Below are positions 28,043-36,852 of a stretch of DNA of 64,000 nt, piece after piece. The translations under genes and the position numbers were made by a program. Source of the stretch: Alloscardovia venturai (GTDB taxonomy: Bacteria; Actinomycetota; Actinomycetes; Actinomycetales; Bifidobacteriaceae); the NCBI RefSeq assembly GCF_042676605.1, contig NZ_JBHTHQ010000021.1:310001-374000 (forward strand). The letters run 5' to 3'. Numbering within the stretch: position 1 is the first letter of the stretch; every line of letters begins with the position of its first letter. The notes under the pieces were generated by a model. That model searched no databases. It saw only the letters and a list, made by a program, of their open reading frames with translations, and was not told where the DNA came from.

Positions 28043-29248
28043 CTAGCGTTTCACGGTTGATAGACCAAACTTATTTATGCGTACAACTTGCCACGAGCAC
28101 CACGCATTCACAATAACGATTCCAGCCATGACCCATGCAAGAGAAACTCCTGGCAAAGAATCAGAATATATAACTCCATAGAGCAAAGGACCTATAGCAG
28201 CGAGTAGGTATCCGAATGACTGTGACAATCCGGAGATATCGGCAGCATCTGCAGGTTCTGCCGCTTTCATCGGATAATAAGTCAAAATCATCACGAAGAT
28301 AGTGGTAAAGAACACACATGTTATCAGTGAAAAAAGATACCAGTATGCTGGACCAATGAGGGAATGCCAACCATACATCATAATAATGGCAATCTGTATA
28401 GCAGTCATCGTACCAATGAGATAGATATGAAAGCGCCGGCGAGTACGTGCCACAAAAAGTGGCACGACGAGAGACACTGGAATACCTATCGTATTAAAGA
28501 GAACCATGATAACGCTGTAATTAAGCATATCGACATGATCAGCATTCATCATCGATGGTAACCATGCTCCCAAAGTGTAACTCAAAAATGACTGCCCGCC
28601 GAACATCCCGATGAAGAGCCATGCACGTCTATCTGTCAGAAGTCTAAGCTTTGCATTCCTACGCGTTGCAGCGCGCTTCCCTTCAATTTTAAGTTCTGGC
28701 AAAGCAAAGGAGAGCACACAAGGTATAGCAGAAATCGCACACATAATCCACAGCATGACATGCCACGACCATGCAGCGGCAACAAAAGGCTCAATAAATA
28801 CGAGAAGAGTGCTTCCTACAACCATCGCGGCTGAGTATGCAGTTGTAAATATACCAGGCTTGCTCGGAAACACCTCCGCTACAAGGGTTGGCATTGAGAT
28901 ATTGAGTACTGCAATGCCAGCACCGATAAGTAGCGAACCTACAAGGGTGGTAGGCCATGTCACGATAAGTCTGAAAATGCACCCCATTACTATAAGGCCT
29001 ACTCCCAGCTGCATCGTCCGTGTGAGACCGAACTTTTCCACGAGCAAAGAAACAGCAGACGAAACGAATACGAACATCAACAAAGGAAGGCTCGTCAAAA
29101 CACCCAACTCACCAACGTTTTTGTGTAGTGCTTGTGCGAGAGGTTCAAGGAACATAGGCAACGCAACAATAGGTCCGCGCATAGTCAAACCAGCAAGTAT
29201 AAGGAAGATAGCAGTAAGCCGCTTCTTTGCGGTTGTTAACTGTGCCAT
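28043..29248 (-). CDS. MFS transporter, CynX/NimT-like
   Basis: 401 aa, twelve predicted membrane helices in two halves. RGPIVALPMFLEPLAQALH at the N-terminus and the Arg/Lys-rich loop after helix 6 fit the CynX/NimT (cyanate/nitroimidazole permease) branch of the major facilitator superfamily. Substrate unknown. No linked enzyme suggests one. Confidence 0.8.
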   Translation of the reverse strand: MAQLTTAKKRLTAIFLILAGLTMRGPIVALPMFLEPLAQALHKNVGELGVLTSLPLLMFVFVSSAVSLLVEKFGLTRTMQLGVGLIVMGCIFRLIVTWPTTLVGSLLIGAGIAVLNISMPTLVAEVFPSKPGIFTTAYSAAMVVGSTLLVFIEPFVAAAWSWHVMLWIMCAISAIPCVLSFALPELKIEGKRAATRRNAKLRLLTDRRAWLFIGMFGGQSFLSYTLGAWLPSMMNADHVDMLNYSVIMVLFNTIGIPVSLVVPLFVARTRRRFHIYLIGTMTAIQIAIIMMYGWHSLIGPAYWYLFSLITCVFFTTIFVMILTYYPMKAAEPADAADISGLSQSFGYLLAAIGPLLYGVIYSDSLPGVSLAWVMAGIVIVNAWCSWQVVRINKFGLSTVKR

Positions 29249-29398
29249 TTATCTATCTTTCATGTGACTCGTGTAACGTAATCCACTACATGGTATGACA
29301 TAAGCCTCCCATCGACTCGCCGATGAGGTTACACATCCCCTTTCTTTGCGGAGTCACTACGTTATAAATTACCGAGTATCACATAAACTTATGCTGAG

Positions 29399-29878
29399 TT
29401 ACTTATGATAAGCCTGGTGATGCATAATACGATAGGCACGATAAATCTGCTCACTTAGCACCACACGGGCAAGCTGGTGCGGCATCGTGATACGACCAAA
29501 TGACATCAACTCATTCGCACGCGATTTGACTCTATGTGATAACCCCAAAGAACCACCGACGACAAAATCAATTTTGCTCTGCCCGCGGAGTCCACATTCC
29601 TCAATGCGCTGTGCTATATCTTCGCTTGTGACGAGTTTCCCTTCGATAGCGAGCGCGATGACATAATCTCGATCGTCTATTTTACGTAAGATACGTTCTC
29701 CCTCCTTATCGAGGATGAGCATATCTTCCTTATCACTTGCCTTATCGGGCGTCTTTTCGTCAGGGAGTTCGATGATGTCGAATGTGCAGTATGCTCCAAG
29801 CCTCTTCTTATACTCTTCGATGGCAAGTTTCCAGTATTTTTCTTTTAGCTTTCCTACACAGATTATTTTAATGTTCAT
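29399..29878 (-). CDS. rlmH: 23S rRNA (pseudouridine-1915-N3) methyltransferase
   Basis: SPOUT-fold methyltransferase acting on the ribosomal intersubunit helix 69. 159 aa, full length: KIICVGKLKEKYW at the N-terminus, IDFVVGGSLGL (SAM-binding knot) and SFGRITMPHQLARVVLSEQIYRAYRI at the C-terminus, ending HHQAYHK. Last gene after two alpha/beta hydrolase genes, gap 13 bp. Confidence 0.96.
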   Translation of the reverse strand: MNIKIICVGKLKEKYWKLAIEEYKKRLGAYCTFDIIELPDEKTPDKASDKEDMLILDKEGERILRKIDDRDYVIALAIEGKLVTSEDIAQRIEECGLRGQSKIDFVVGGSLGLSHRVKSRANELMSFGRITMPHQLARVVLSEQIYRAYRIMHHQAYHK

Positions 29879-29891
29879 TTTTCCACCTCAC

Positions 29892-30812
29892 TTACGAATG
29901 TTGTCGGAAGAATTCTATCTGGTCATCGTTGCATTTCATTGCTCGAGTTGATTTTATGTCGAGATGAAAAACGTGAGGGTACTTGTCCTTGTCCTCTTGT
30001 GTCCCATATATCGTAAACTTCACCGGTACATGTGCTTTTTGAAGTGCATGTACCAACAACGGAGCCTGCATCTGTAAGAAGTCTCCCGTGGAAGTGATAA
30101 CGAGAGTCGGAGGAAATGATTCTGTCACGTAATCTGTGACATTCATTAAAAATCGTTGTGAATATTTGCCATATGGCTCGAAAACGTCGCTGTATAAGTC
30201 GTCCTGCATGGTTTGAGTGTGTTTCTTATCGTGCTTGATGTCTGTTTTATACACACCGCAGCTCAGAGCAATTGCTTGTGGAACGTGTGCGCGATAGACA
30301 TCAAATTTGATTCGCTGCGCAAACTGCGAATTTGTAGCAAGTGCGCAGTATAGTCCCAAAATGTTCGCTCCTGCTGAGTCTCCTATAGCATACACATGGT
30401 GAGTATCAAAATTGTACTGACGTGCATGCACATAGACCCAGTCAAATGCCTGTACAGTATCCTCGAGGAACACAGGAAACTTATACTGTGGTGCGAGTCC
30501 GTAGCTAAAGTTCACCACAGCAAAACCACGCCGCGCCATGTCCATACAGTAATACTGGTATGTATCTTTAGAACCGTGAATCCATCCACCACCATGGACA
30601 CTGACGATGACAGGAATTTCACCGTGCTCATTGGTAAAATGATGCATAAATTCTTCTGCAGGATGATAGACATCGAGCTGTTGGTATGGTCTCTTTGTAC
30701 CGTACGTAATATTAGTAAAACGTACCACATCTATAGGCATACTCAATGCTCTATCCCGAGTTAAGTCATCAAAGTCAAAGAGAGCTTTCATTATAGCTGT
30801 CGTTAATTTCAT
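29892..30812 (-). CDS. alpha/beta hydrolase (esterase/lipase-like)
   Basis: 306 aa of the hormone-sensitive-lipase/BD-FAE-like group. Seen: VSVHGGGWIHGSKD (oxyanion HGGGW), GDSAGAN nucleophile elbow (Ser), LVITSTGDFL with the acid residue, and a C-terminal HVFHLD with the His. No signal peptide. Probably a carboxylesterase or peptidase of small substrates. Six bp from the preceding hydrolase gene. Confidence 0.85.
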   Translation of the reverse strand: MKLTTAIMKALFDFDDLTRDRALSMPIDVVRFTNITYGTKRPYQQLDVYHPAEEFMHHFTNEHGEIPVIVSVHGGGWIHGSKDTYQYYCMDMARRGFAVVNFSYGLAPQYKFPVFLEDTVQAFDWVYVHARQYNFDTHHVYAIGDSAGANILGLYCALATNSQFAQRIKFDVYRAHVPQAIALSCGVYKTDIKHDKKHTQTMQDDLYSDVFEPYGKYSQRFLMNVTDYVTESFPPTLVITSTGDFLQMQAPLLVHALQKAHVPVKFTIYGTQEDKDKYPHVFHLDIKSTRAMKCNDDQIEFFRQHS

Positions 30813-30817
30813 GATAC

Positions 30818-31573
30818 TTATTTCTTATGAACTGTCTCGACGATACTTTGAATAATTTGACGTTGCTGACTCTTTACAGAGATTGTTGCCTTACCGTCAC
30901 CTTTCTGTGCTCCATATATTCCAAATCCCGCATGATTTCCGCCTTTAATCTCTCTATATGACGTATCGTGCGGTAACCGTTGGCGAGCCTTATTCCATTG
31001 CGAGCGGTTAAGGACTGTATCATGTGACGCTGTCAGAGACAAGACGTGCAGATGTGTCTTTGACAAGTCATTGTCCGTGTTTGGATAGGATGCGAGGAAA
31101 ATCAATCCTTGCACATGCAGTTGATGTATATGCGCGCCATTTTTAATATTTGCTGCTGCCATCACTCCACCTAGAGAATGGCCAGCGAGATAGACGTTTG
31201 TCAAATGAAGAGAACTAATAATATGACTTGCAGACTGCGCGTTCAGAATAGGCAATGAATATGGCGACTTCACGAGATAGACATCAATGCTATCTTTACT
31301 CAGCTCTTCAGCCATGTAGCTATACGCTTTAAGGTCGACGAGTGCGCCACCAACAAAGACTATGTTCGCCGTCTCATGAGGAGCATCAAACTTTATATAC
31401 TGGCTCGTTTCACTCACATTACTGGAATTATATGCCTCTACGGCATCATCTCGAGCAGGGTAAATGCTCATACGAAGCCATACCAATCCCGCAATGACGA
31501 TAACGAGAAGCACAGCAATTATGCTTGCAACGATTTTCCAAATCTTTGATTTGCTCTTCGATTTACTCTTCAT
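30818..31573 (-). CDS. membrane-anchored alpha/beta hydrolase
   Basis: About 251 aa from ATG 31573. N-terminus MKSKSKSKSK, then a membrane helix (KIVASIIAVLLVIVIAGLVWL), then an extracytoplasmic alpha/beta hydrolase of the Abhydrolase_5 type: NIVFVGGALVD, nucleophile elbow AGHSLGGVMAA, GGNHAGFG with the likely His. An in-frame GTG two codons upstream is an alternative start. Operon with the next hydrolase and rlmH. Confidence 0.8.
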   Translation of the reverse strand: MKSKSKSKSKIWKIVASIIAVLLVIVIAGLVWLRMSIYPARDDAVEAYNSSNVSETSQYIKFDAPHETANIVFVGGALVDLKAYSYMAEELSKDSIDVYLVKSPYSLPILNAQSASHIISSLHLTNVYLAGHSLGGVMAAANIKNGAHIHQLHVQGLIFLASYPNTDNDLSKTHLHVLSLTASHDTVLNRSQWNKARQRLPHDTSYREIKGGNHAGFGIYGAQKGDGKATISVKSQQRQIIQSIVETVHKK

Positions 31574-31587
31574 ACCCACATCTCATA

Positions 31588-31631
31588 CCCTTGTCACGAC
31601 AACTTGACGTGGTAACCTGGCATGACAAGGG
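31588..31631. repeat. 9-bp inverted repeat in the NhaC-hydrolase gap
   Basis: CCCTTGTCA (31588-31596) and TGACAAGGG (31623-31631) are perfectly complementary with a 26-nt interval. Lies between the antiporter stop and the hydrolase start on the minus strand. Could be a stem without T-run, or a bipartite operator. Confidence 0.5.
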
Positions 31632-31642
31632 CATAAGACATC

Positions 31643-33076
31643 TTAAAGTCTTTTGATTTCTTCACCGTCTTCATCCTCATAGATGCGCCCCCATCCTGTG
31701 AGCACGGATGTAAGAAGCACGAGGAACAAAAGGAACGGATAGACGAGATGCGCACTGAGCTCAAGGATAGATACAGTTGGAGCCGTTGTGTATCCTTGCG
31801 TCAGCTGTGATCCAATAAAAACAAAGACACTCAAAAATGGGACACATACAGCCAAGCCATTTGCGAAACCATCAAGTAAGTTTGCACGTCGGTATGGGTG
31901 AAGTCGCGCAGCTCTACCAAGCTCATCCTGAACTTTTCCGAAGGTAGCCATTGCAGCAGATGTTACCCCTCCGAAGAGAAGTGTAGTCAGTGTGATGCCT
32001 AACATCATCATAAGTTCTGTACCGACGACACTTCGTCCCAACCGCGAAGAGCTGAGTACATGAAGAACCATATCTAGCGCGCCGGCTTCATGCAGCACAC
32101 CCATAATTCCATACACTGCAAGCACAAGTATGACAGTACTCATCATTCCAGAGACACCTTCTACTAAGAATCCTACCGGTGCACCGTCTTTGACAGAGAT
32201 GATGTCGCTTGGATGAATACTTCCTGTCGCAAGACCCACAATAACGCCGACGATAATTCCAACGGTGATAGAAAGATAAATATCTTTGTATATCACAGCG
32301 ACAATAAGCATAAGTACCACAGAGATAAGCATAAAAAGCGACATCGGATTTACTTGTGCTTTGCTGAGCGCATCCGAGGTAGAAGATGCGCCATTCCCTC
32401 CAAAAATTGCAAACACGAGGAAAGCGATAATCCCTGCAACAGCCGAATACTTAAAACGTGTACGTACTACTCCACCTATTTCTGCAGTACCACTTCGATG
32501 TGAGTAGTGCTGAGTTGAAGCAGAAATAACCGTCGTGTCCGAGATAGGAGCGAGGTTATCTCCAAATATTCCTCCTGAAACTATGGCAGCTGCAAGAAAC
32601 GCAGGATTTGCCCCGAGGAGTACGCCTGCCGGGTAGAAAATCGGGAAGCATGTAAACATGGTGCCGAGCGATGAGCCCGTCGCGGTTGCAATAATACAGA
32701 CAAAAAGAAAAATCATCGCCGTAAAAATTGACCCGCTCATATGTATACTTCGGGCGAGGAAAACAAATCCACCTGAAAGTTGAGAGGTTTTTATCAGCTG
32801 AGAGAACATGCCAATGACGAGAAGAAGTACCAAAATCGGTGCTGATTCTTTAACCCCGTTATATACCGCTTCCCAATAGTTTTTACGTTTACTCCCCTTG
32901 ACAAATAACGCTGTAAGAAGCAATGCTATTAGCGCAGCCATAGCAAGTGCGCCCATGTCAAATGCTTTGAGTACGACAAAGAATTCAATGCAAAAGCCGA
33001 GAAAAATTACTACGGGCAAGAATGCGACTACTTTGCCACCATAAAACTGTACAGCTGGTTGCGTCTCTTTCATCAT
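31643..33076 (-). CDS. NhaC-family Na+/H+ antiporter-like transporter
   Basis: 477 aa, about twelve membrane helices. Seen: GSSLGTMFTCFPIFYPAG and GGIFGDNLAPISDTTVISA, the NhaC signature (GDKMSPLSDTT in NhaC). This family exchanges Na+ for H+ or moves malate/lactate; the substrate cannot be read. Starts at tandem Met codons; the first is used here. Confidence 0.83.
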   Translation of the reverse strand: MMKETQPAVQFYGGKVVAFLPVVIFLGFCIEFFVVLKAFDMGALAMAALIALLLTALFVKGSKRKNYWEAVYNGVKESAPILVLLLVIGMFSQLIKTSQLSGGFVFLARSIHMSGSIFTAMIFLFVCIIATATGSSLGTMFTCFPIFYPAGVLLGANPAFLAAAIVSGGIFGDNLAPISDTTVISASTQHYSHRSGTAEIGGVVRTRFKYSAVAGIIAFLVFAIFGGNGASSTSDALSKAQVNPMSLFMLISVVLMLIVAVIYKDIYLSITVGIIVGVIVGLATGSIHPSDIISVKDGAPVGFLVEGVSGMMSTVILVLAVYGIMGVLHEAGALDMVLHVLSSSRLGRSVVGTELMMMLGITLTTLLFGGVTSAAMATFGKVQDELGRAARLHPYRRANLLDGFANGLAVCVPFLSVFVFIGSQLTQGYTTAPTVSILELSAHLVYPFLLFLVLLTSVLTGWGRIYEDEDGEEIKRL

Positions 33077-33105
33077 TTCTTTTCATTCTCTCTTTGCCGA
33101 AAGGT

Positions 33106-34149
33106 CTAGCCTTCAGCTTCATTCATACGGATAATGGAACGGAAAACGGATTGTGGATTACGTTCCAATTCATATGGTTCGCCTGAAACAGTCGGGTATT
33201 GAGCAAGGAACGTATCTATACGTGCACGATCCTCAGGTGTGAAATCAAAACTAAAAATACGCGCATTATCATCCACATGTCGTGAATTACGTACACCAAT
33301 GATTGTGGCTGTAACTCCCCGTTTTTCGAGAATATAGCGTGTAGCAATTTGCGCTATATGAACATTATGACTTACGGCAATCTCATAAAGTAGTTTCAGC
33401 AATTTCTGATAACCATCATAGCCAAGAGTAGCCTCAATAACTTGGAAATACTTGACCTGTGAACGAGTCTCAGGAGTATAAGCATCTACTCCCATATAGC
33501 GTTCAGATAAGAGCCCGCCAGCAAGCGTCCCATAGCAAATCTGCTGAATGCCTGCATGCAGACCATAGTCGATCATCGACTTTTCTACGCGCCTGTCAAA
33601 CACTGAATACTGGCTTTGACATGAGATTACTGGAATACCACCATCAACAAGTTTCTTGAGATGCTCGGTATCAAAATTTGTCACACCGATGTAGCGAATC
33701 TTGCCTTTTTCTTGGAGCTTCACGAGATTCTGCGCAACATCAACATAACGGTCGATGTCGTAATCCCACCAATGATATTGGATAAGATCGATATAGTCTC
33801 TTCCCAACTTTTTCAGACTACGATCGATGATACGTTCCGTATCTTCAAATCTAACCGAAGTCAAAATATCGTAATCTGGCACATACTTTTCGTGAATCTG
33901 AATGTCTTCTGGTTTAAGCCCACTTCCCTGCTTGAGCTCGGTAAGGAAAGTACCAAGGATATCTTCGGCGCCAATATAGATATCCGCGAGATCAAAAGTG
34001 GTAAAACCTTTGTCGACGAGTTTATGAAATGCGTATACGATATCGTCTATATCAAGCGCACCGTCAAGACTATGTCCACGCGAAAGCTGCCACAGCCCAT
34101 TGAGTACGCGAGAGATTTCATAACCAGGTGCAAGTTCAATTCGATTCAT
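33106..34149 (-). CDS. aldo/keto reductase
   Basis: NAD(P)H-dependent oxidoreductase, (beta/alpha)8 barrel, 347 aa. Seen: TFDLADIYIGAEDILG (catalytic Asp-Tyr pair), KYVPD replaces the usual Lys segment EKYV, the QYHWWDYD segment with the active-site His, and ATRYILEKRGVTATIIGVRNSRHVDDN at the cofactor end. Substrate unknown. Probably co-transcribed with the upstream small gene. Confidence 0.87.
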   Translation of the reverse strand: MNRIELAPGYEISRVLNGLWQLSRGHSLDGALDIDDIVYAFHKLVDKGFTTFDLADIYIGAEDILGTFLTELKQGSGLKPEDIQIHEKYVPDYDILTSVRFEDTERIIDRSLKKLGRDYIDLIQYHWWDYDIDRYVDVAQNLVKLQEKGKIRYIGVTNFDTEHLKKLVDGGIPVISCQSQYSVFDRRVEKSMIDYGLHAGIQQICYGTLAGGLLSERYMGVDAYTPETRSQVKYFQVIEATLGYDGYQKLLKLLYEIAVSHNVHIAQIATRYILEKRGVTATIIGVRNSRHVDDNARIFSFDFTPEDRARIDTFLAQYPTVSGEPYELERNPQSVFRSIIRMNEAEG

Positions 34150-34189
34150 TATGATATTTTCCCATTTCTTGGCTTAGTATCTAGCGCTT

Positions 34190-34534
34190 TTACAGCGGCA
34201 CTACAGTTGCTTGTGAGTGTGAATATTCACATGTGTTTAACCTTGATATATGAAAGAGCGCTCCACAATGTGGATCAGGACATGCTATATCACTATCGGT
34301 AAACATCCAATCGTTACGACTAAGCTCCCGTTGCTTTGCTGGTAACAACGGGAGAAGCGCCGCAAGCGCATACAAAGAGAAAGATCTCGTCTGCTCAAAA
34401 ATGAGATTTTCGCCACATACAAGGAAATAATCTCCCACATGATGAGAGCATACAAACGGACGGTCTGTAGCTTTGACCTCCACTTTGAGCGTATAAAGGT
34501 CAAACGTGTCATCATCGTGCGGATTCTCTACCAT
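34190..34534 (-). CDS. TIGR04076-family small protein
   Basis: 114 aa. KVEVKATDRPFVCSHHVGDYFLV, SLYALAALLPLLPAKQRELS and CPDPHCGALFHISRL follow the TIGR04076 pattern (KVxVxxxxxxxxCxxgxKvGDxF, CPxALxxLxP, CPDxxxxVxFxI). Function unknown. Downstream of trpB on the same strand, 62 bp away. Confidence 0.75.
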   Translation of the reverse strand: MVENPHDDDTFDLYTLKVEVKATDRPFVCSHHVGDYFLVCGENLIFEQTRSFSLYALAALLPLLPAKQRELSRNDWMFTDSDIACPDPHCGALFHISRLNTCEYSHSQATVVPL

Positions 34535-34596
34535 ATGTATGCGCTTTCTCGATATTGGTTTCTGAGTGGACCAACTAGTCCTCTATAATCTTGCGC

Positions 34597-35814
34597 TCAG
34601 GATTGCAGAGTGCGATTATGTTCTTCAAGGTACTTTGCGACAGACGTCACGTCTTTATCTCCACGGCCAGAGACGTTAACGATGATGATGTCATTTTTAT
34701 CCATCTGTGGCGCACGTTTAATAGCTTCCGCTAAAGCGTGAGAACTTTCAATCGCAGGCAGGATTCCCTCGGTACGGCTGAGCATGAGCAAGGCATTGAT
34801 AGCTTCATCATCTGTCGCTCCAACATACTCAACGCGACCACTTTCCTTGTAAAATGCATGCTCTGGGCCTACTCCTGGATAGTCTAGACCAGCGGAAATG
34901 GAATATACTGGCGCCACGTGACCATCATCATCGAAAATCGCATAGGTTTTCATCCCGTCAACGACACCAACAGTTCCCTTTTCCATCGTAGCTGCATGCT
35001 GATCAGTGTCGAGACCTTTACCCGTAGCCTCAACGCCGATAAGCTTGACATCGCTATCGTTGACGTACTGTGAGAATGCTCCAATAGCATTCGATCCGCC
35101 GCCGACACACGCGATGACCGCATCAGGAAGTCGTCCTTCCTTTTCGATAATTTGTCGACGCGATTCGACAGAGATAACTTTTTGGAATTCATGAACAATA
35201 GTCGGGTACGGATGAGGGCCTACTGCAGAACCAAGGATATAGAACGCATCTAAATCGTTCATCCATGCCTCAAATGCAGCATCAACAGCATTCTTTAATG
35301 TAGCAGTTCCCGCCGTGACCGAGTGAACTGTTGCTCCCATAAGCTCCATGCGGAAGACATTAAGCTTTTGACGCTCTACGTCTTCAGCGCCCATATAAAT
35401 ATCACACTTCATCCCGAAACGAGCAGCTGCTGCTGCGGTAGAGACACCGTGCTGACCCGCTCCAGTTTCCGCAATGACACGAGTCTTGCCCATACGTTTT
35501 GCAAGTAAAATCTGGCCAAGCACGTTATTGAGTTTGTGAGCACCTAAATGATTAAGATCCTCACGCTTGAGATAAATCTTCGCTCCTCCCAGATGCTCAG
35601 TAAAAGACTGAGCGAAATATAGAGGAGTTTCACGCCCTGAATAGTCTTTGAGTAAGCTGTGATATTCGTTGAGAAATTCCGGATCATCCTTATACGTGTT
35701 GAATGCTACTTCGAGTTCATCAAGAAGCTTTTGGATAGGCTCAGGGACGAAACTACCGCCAAAATTGCCAAAGAATCCATTGTGTGCTTGAGTTGGGAGT
35801 GCTGCATTATCCAT
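34597..35814 (-). CDS. trpB: tryptophan synthase beta chain
   Basis: Indole + Ser to Trp, PLP enzyme. 405 aa of canonical TrpB1 type: GGSFVPEPI, LKREDLNHLGAHKLNN with PLP Lys94, AETGAGQHGVSTA, GGGSNAIG. No trpA or other trp gene follows; downstream is an unknown gene. It is preceded by an unusual leader with a Trp-rich peptide and alternative hairpins (36131-35943), so expression is very likely attenuated by charged tRNA-Trp. Confidence 0.96.
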   Translation of the reverse strand: MDNAALPTQAHNGFFGNFGGSFVPEPIQKLLDELEVAFNTYKDDPEFLNEYHSLLKDYSGRETPLYFAQSFTEHLGGAKIYLKREDLNHLGAHKLNNVLGQILLAKRMGKTRVIAETGAGQHGVSTAAAAARFGMKCDIYMGAEDVERQKLNVFRMELMGATVHSVTAGTATLKNAVDAAFEAWMNDLDAFYILGSAVGPHPYPTIVHEFQKVISVESRRQIIEKEGRLPDAVIACVGGGSNAIGAFSQYVNDSDVKLIGVEATGKGLDTDQHAATMEKGTVGVVDGMKTYAIFDDDGHVAPVYSISAGLDYPGVGPEHAFYKESGRVEYVGATDDEAINALLMLSRTEGILPAIESSHALAEAIKRAPQMDKNDIIIVNVSGRGDKDVTSVAKYLEEHNRTLQS

Positions 35815-35942
35815 TGTATTTCCTTCGATATTTTAGATTTATTACTGTCTTACATTTCCTGATTTACTAAGATGCGCCATCGTCTCATCTTTATGCCTTT
35901 CGTGTGTTGAGTTTATTGGATTCATCGATACTTTATGGAAAG

Positions 35943-35979
35943 AAAAAATCTCACCAAGATAGATATCCAGATGAGATTT
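35943..35979 (-). terminator. second terminator in the trpB leader
   Basis: On the mRNA strand AAATCTCA / TGAGATTT with an 18-nt loop, ending in T6 (35948-35943). It lies after the attenuator hairpin and about 130 nt upstream of the trpB ATG, giving a tandem stop. Confidence 0.75.
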
Positions 35980-36001
35980 ACACAGCTACATATCGCGTAG
36001 C

Positions 36002-36069
36002 AAAAACTTCACATAGATACCAGTCTTCGTATCGATTGCATCTATGTGAAGAAACACATATACGCAATC
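36002..36069 (-). promoter_or_regulatory. trpB transcription attenuator (antiterminator/terminator)
   Basis: Reading the mRNA strand: region 2, GATTGCGTATATGTG (36069-36055), pairs with region 3, CACATAGATGCAATC (36048-36034), with one mismatch and one G-T: the antiterminator. Region 3 instead pairs with region 4 as CTTCACATAGAT (36051-36040) / ATCTATGTGAAG (36018-36007), 12 bp, followed by T5: the terminator. Region 2 begins at the stop codon of the Trp-rich leader peptide, so a ribosome reaching the stop blocks region 2 and lets the terminator form, while a ribosome stalled at Trp codons frees it. Direct sequence reading; mechanism inferred from classical trp attenuation. Confidence 0.85.
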
Positions 36070-36131
36070 TATCCTTGCCAGGTGCGCCATGCACGCCAGC
36101 TACGCCAAGCTACGTAGGATAGATTTCGCAT
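36069..36131 (-). CDS. trpL: trp operon leader peptide (four Trp in 20 residues)
   Basis: Short open frame of 20 codons: MRNLSYVA followed by WRSWRAWRTWQG, with Trp at residues 9, 12, 15 and 18 (every third residue, interspersed with Arg). An AAGGA ribosome binding site lies 6 nt ahead of ATG 36131 and an extended -10 (TGCTATGTT, about 36169) lies about 30 nt further up. Regular spacing of Trp codons and the attenuator immediately downstream make chance unlikely. Confidence 0.88.
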   Translation of the reverse strand: MRNLSYVAWRSWRAWRTWQG

Positions 36132-36315
36132 TGCATTTCCTTCTATACGCAAATATTTATGGTTGCTAACATAGCACTTCCTTGGGTATTCCCATACACT
36201 CTCGTCCATATAATGATATTTGAGCATTTCCCACTATATAGTTGCTTTGAACTTTACAATTTTCGATTTTCGGCACATCTTTTTAGAATAGGGATGGCGT
36301 ACAAGGAGAAGATAA

Positions 36316-36717
36316 ATGATTAACTCAAGTAAAATCCAAGAAATCGTTACTGCAACGGGTCATACATTTGCCGATAATGCAAGTATCTACGCAGAAAGTT
36401 TCCCTGATGGCGCTGGCTTTTTGACTGGTTCTATAGCCAGCTTAGCAGTTATCAAGAACCACGCTATTCATTTTGGCTCTGAAGGTTTGACCATCATTAA
36501 TTTAACCGTCAGCGGTAATCTCAAGAAGAATGAAGCCCCTATCTTCATTCCTGCAAGTGATATCCAGTCTATTCGGCTTCACGGTGGCATGCTTCGCGCA
36601 AACCTTGATATTGCTACAGCACATGGAAATTTCCGCTACCGTGTTCGTCGTTGGGTGCTAGCACCGGGTTGGCACAATAAGGGCTATAAGTTCGTTAAGA
36701 CCCATTACACAGCTTAA
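36316..36717 (+). CDS. hypothetical protein
   Basis: 133 aa, soluble, no signal peptide; beta-rich middle (IFIPASDIQSIRLHGGMLRANLDIATAHGNFRYRVRRWVL) reminiscent of a PH-like/DUF fold, but no family recognised. AAGGAG ribosome binding site 7 nt before ATG. Divergent from the trpB leader with about 185 bp between and followed by a strong terminator, so monocistronic. Confidence 0.6.
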   Translation: MINSSKIQEIVTATGHTFADNASIYAESFPDGAGFLTGSIASLAVIKNHAIHFGSEGLTIINLTVSGNLKKNEAPIFIPASDIQSIRLHGGMLRANLDIATAHGNFRYRVRRWVLAPGWHNKGYKFVKTHYTA

Positions 36718-36753
36718 ACGCTTTCTCATTTAAGAGAAGTATCTGCGTCATTA

Positions 36754-36800
36754 AATAAAGCTTGTGGGCCTTCCTTGAAGGAAAGTCCACAAGCTTTATT
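36754..36800. terminator. bidirectional terminator
   Basis: 14-bp perfect stem AATAAAGCTTGTGG / CCACAAGCTTTATT with a 19-nt loop and T/A runs on both sides, between convergent genes. Confidence 0.9.
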
Positions 36801-36852
36801 TTGCATAAATACAAGAGGCATCTTATACACACATTCACACTCACAAGGAAAA

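Noticed and set aside
35904..36122. 72-codon plus-strand frame upstream of trpB
   Set aside because: No ribosome binding site, unlikely composition, and it lies antisense to the trp leader peptide and attenuator stems that explain the region.
35815..36315. T-box riboswitch for trpB
   Set aside because: No AGGGTGGNACCGCG-type T-box; the Trp-codon peptide attenuator accounts for the region.
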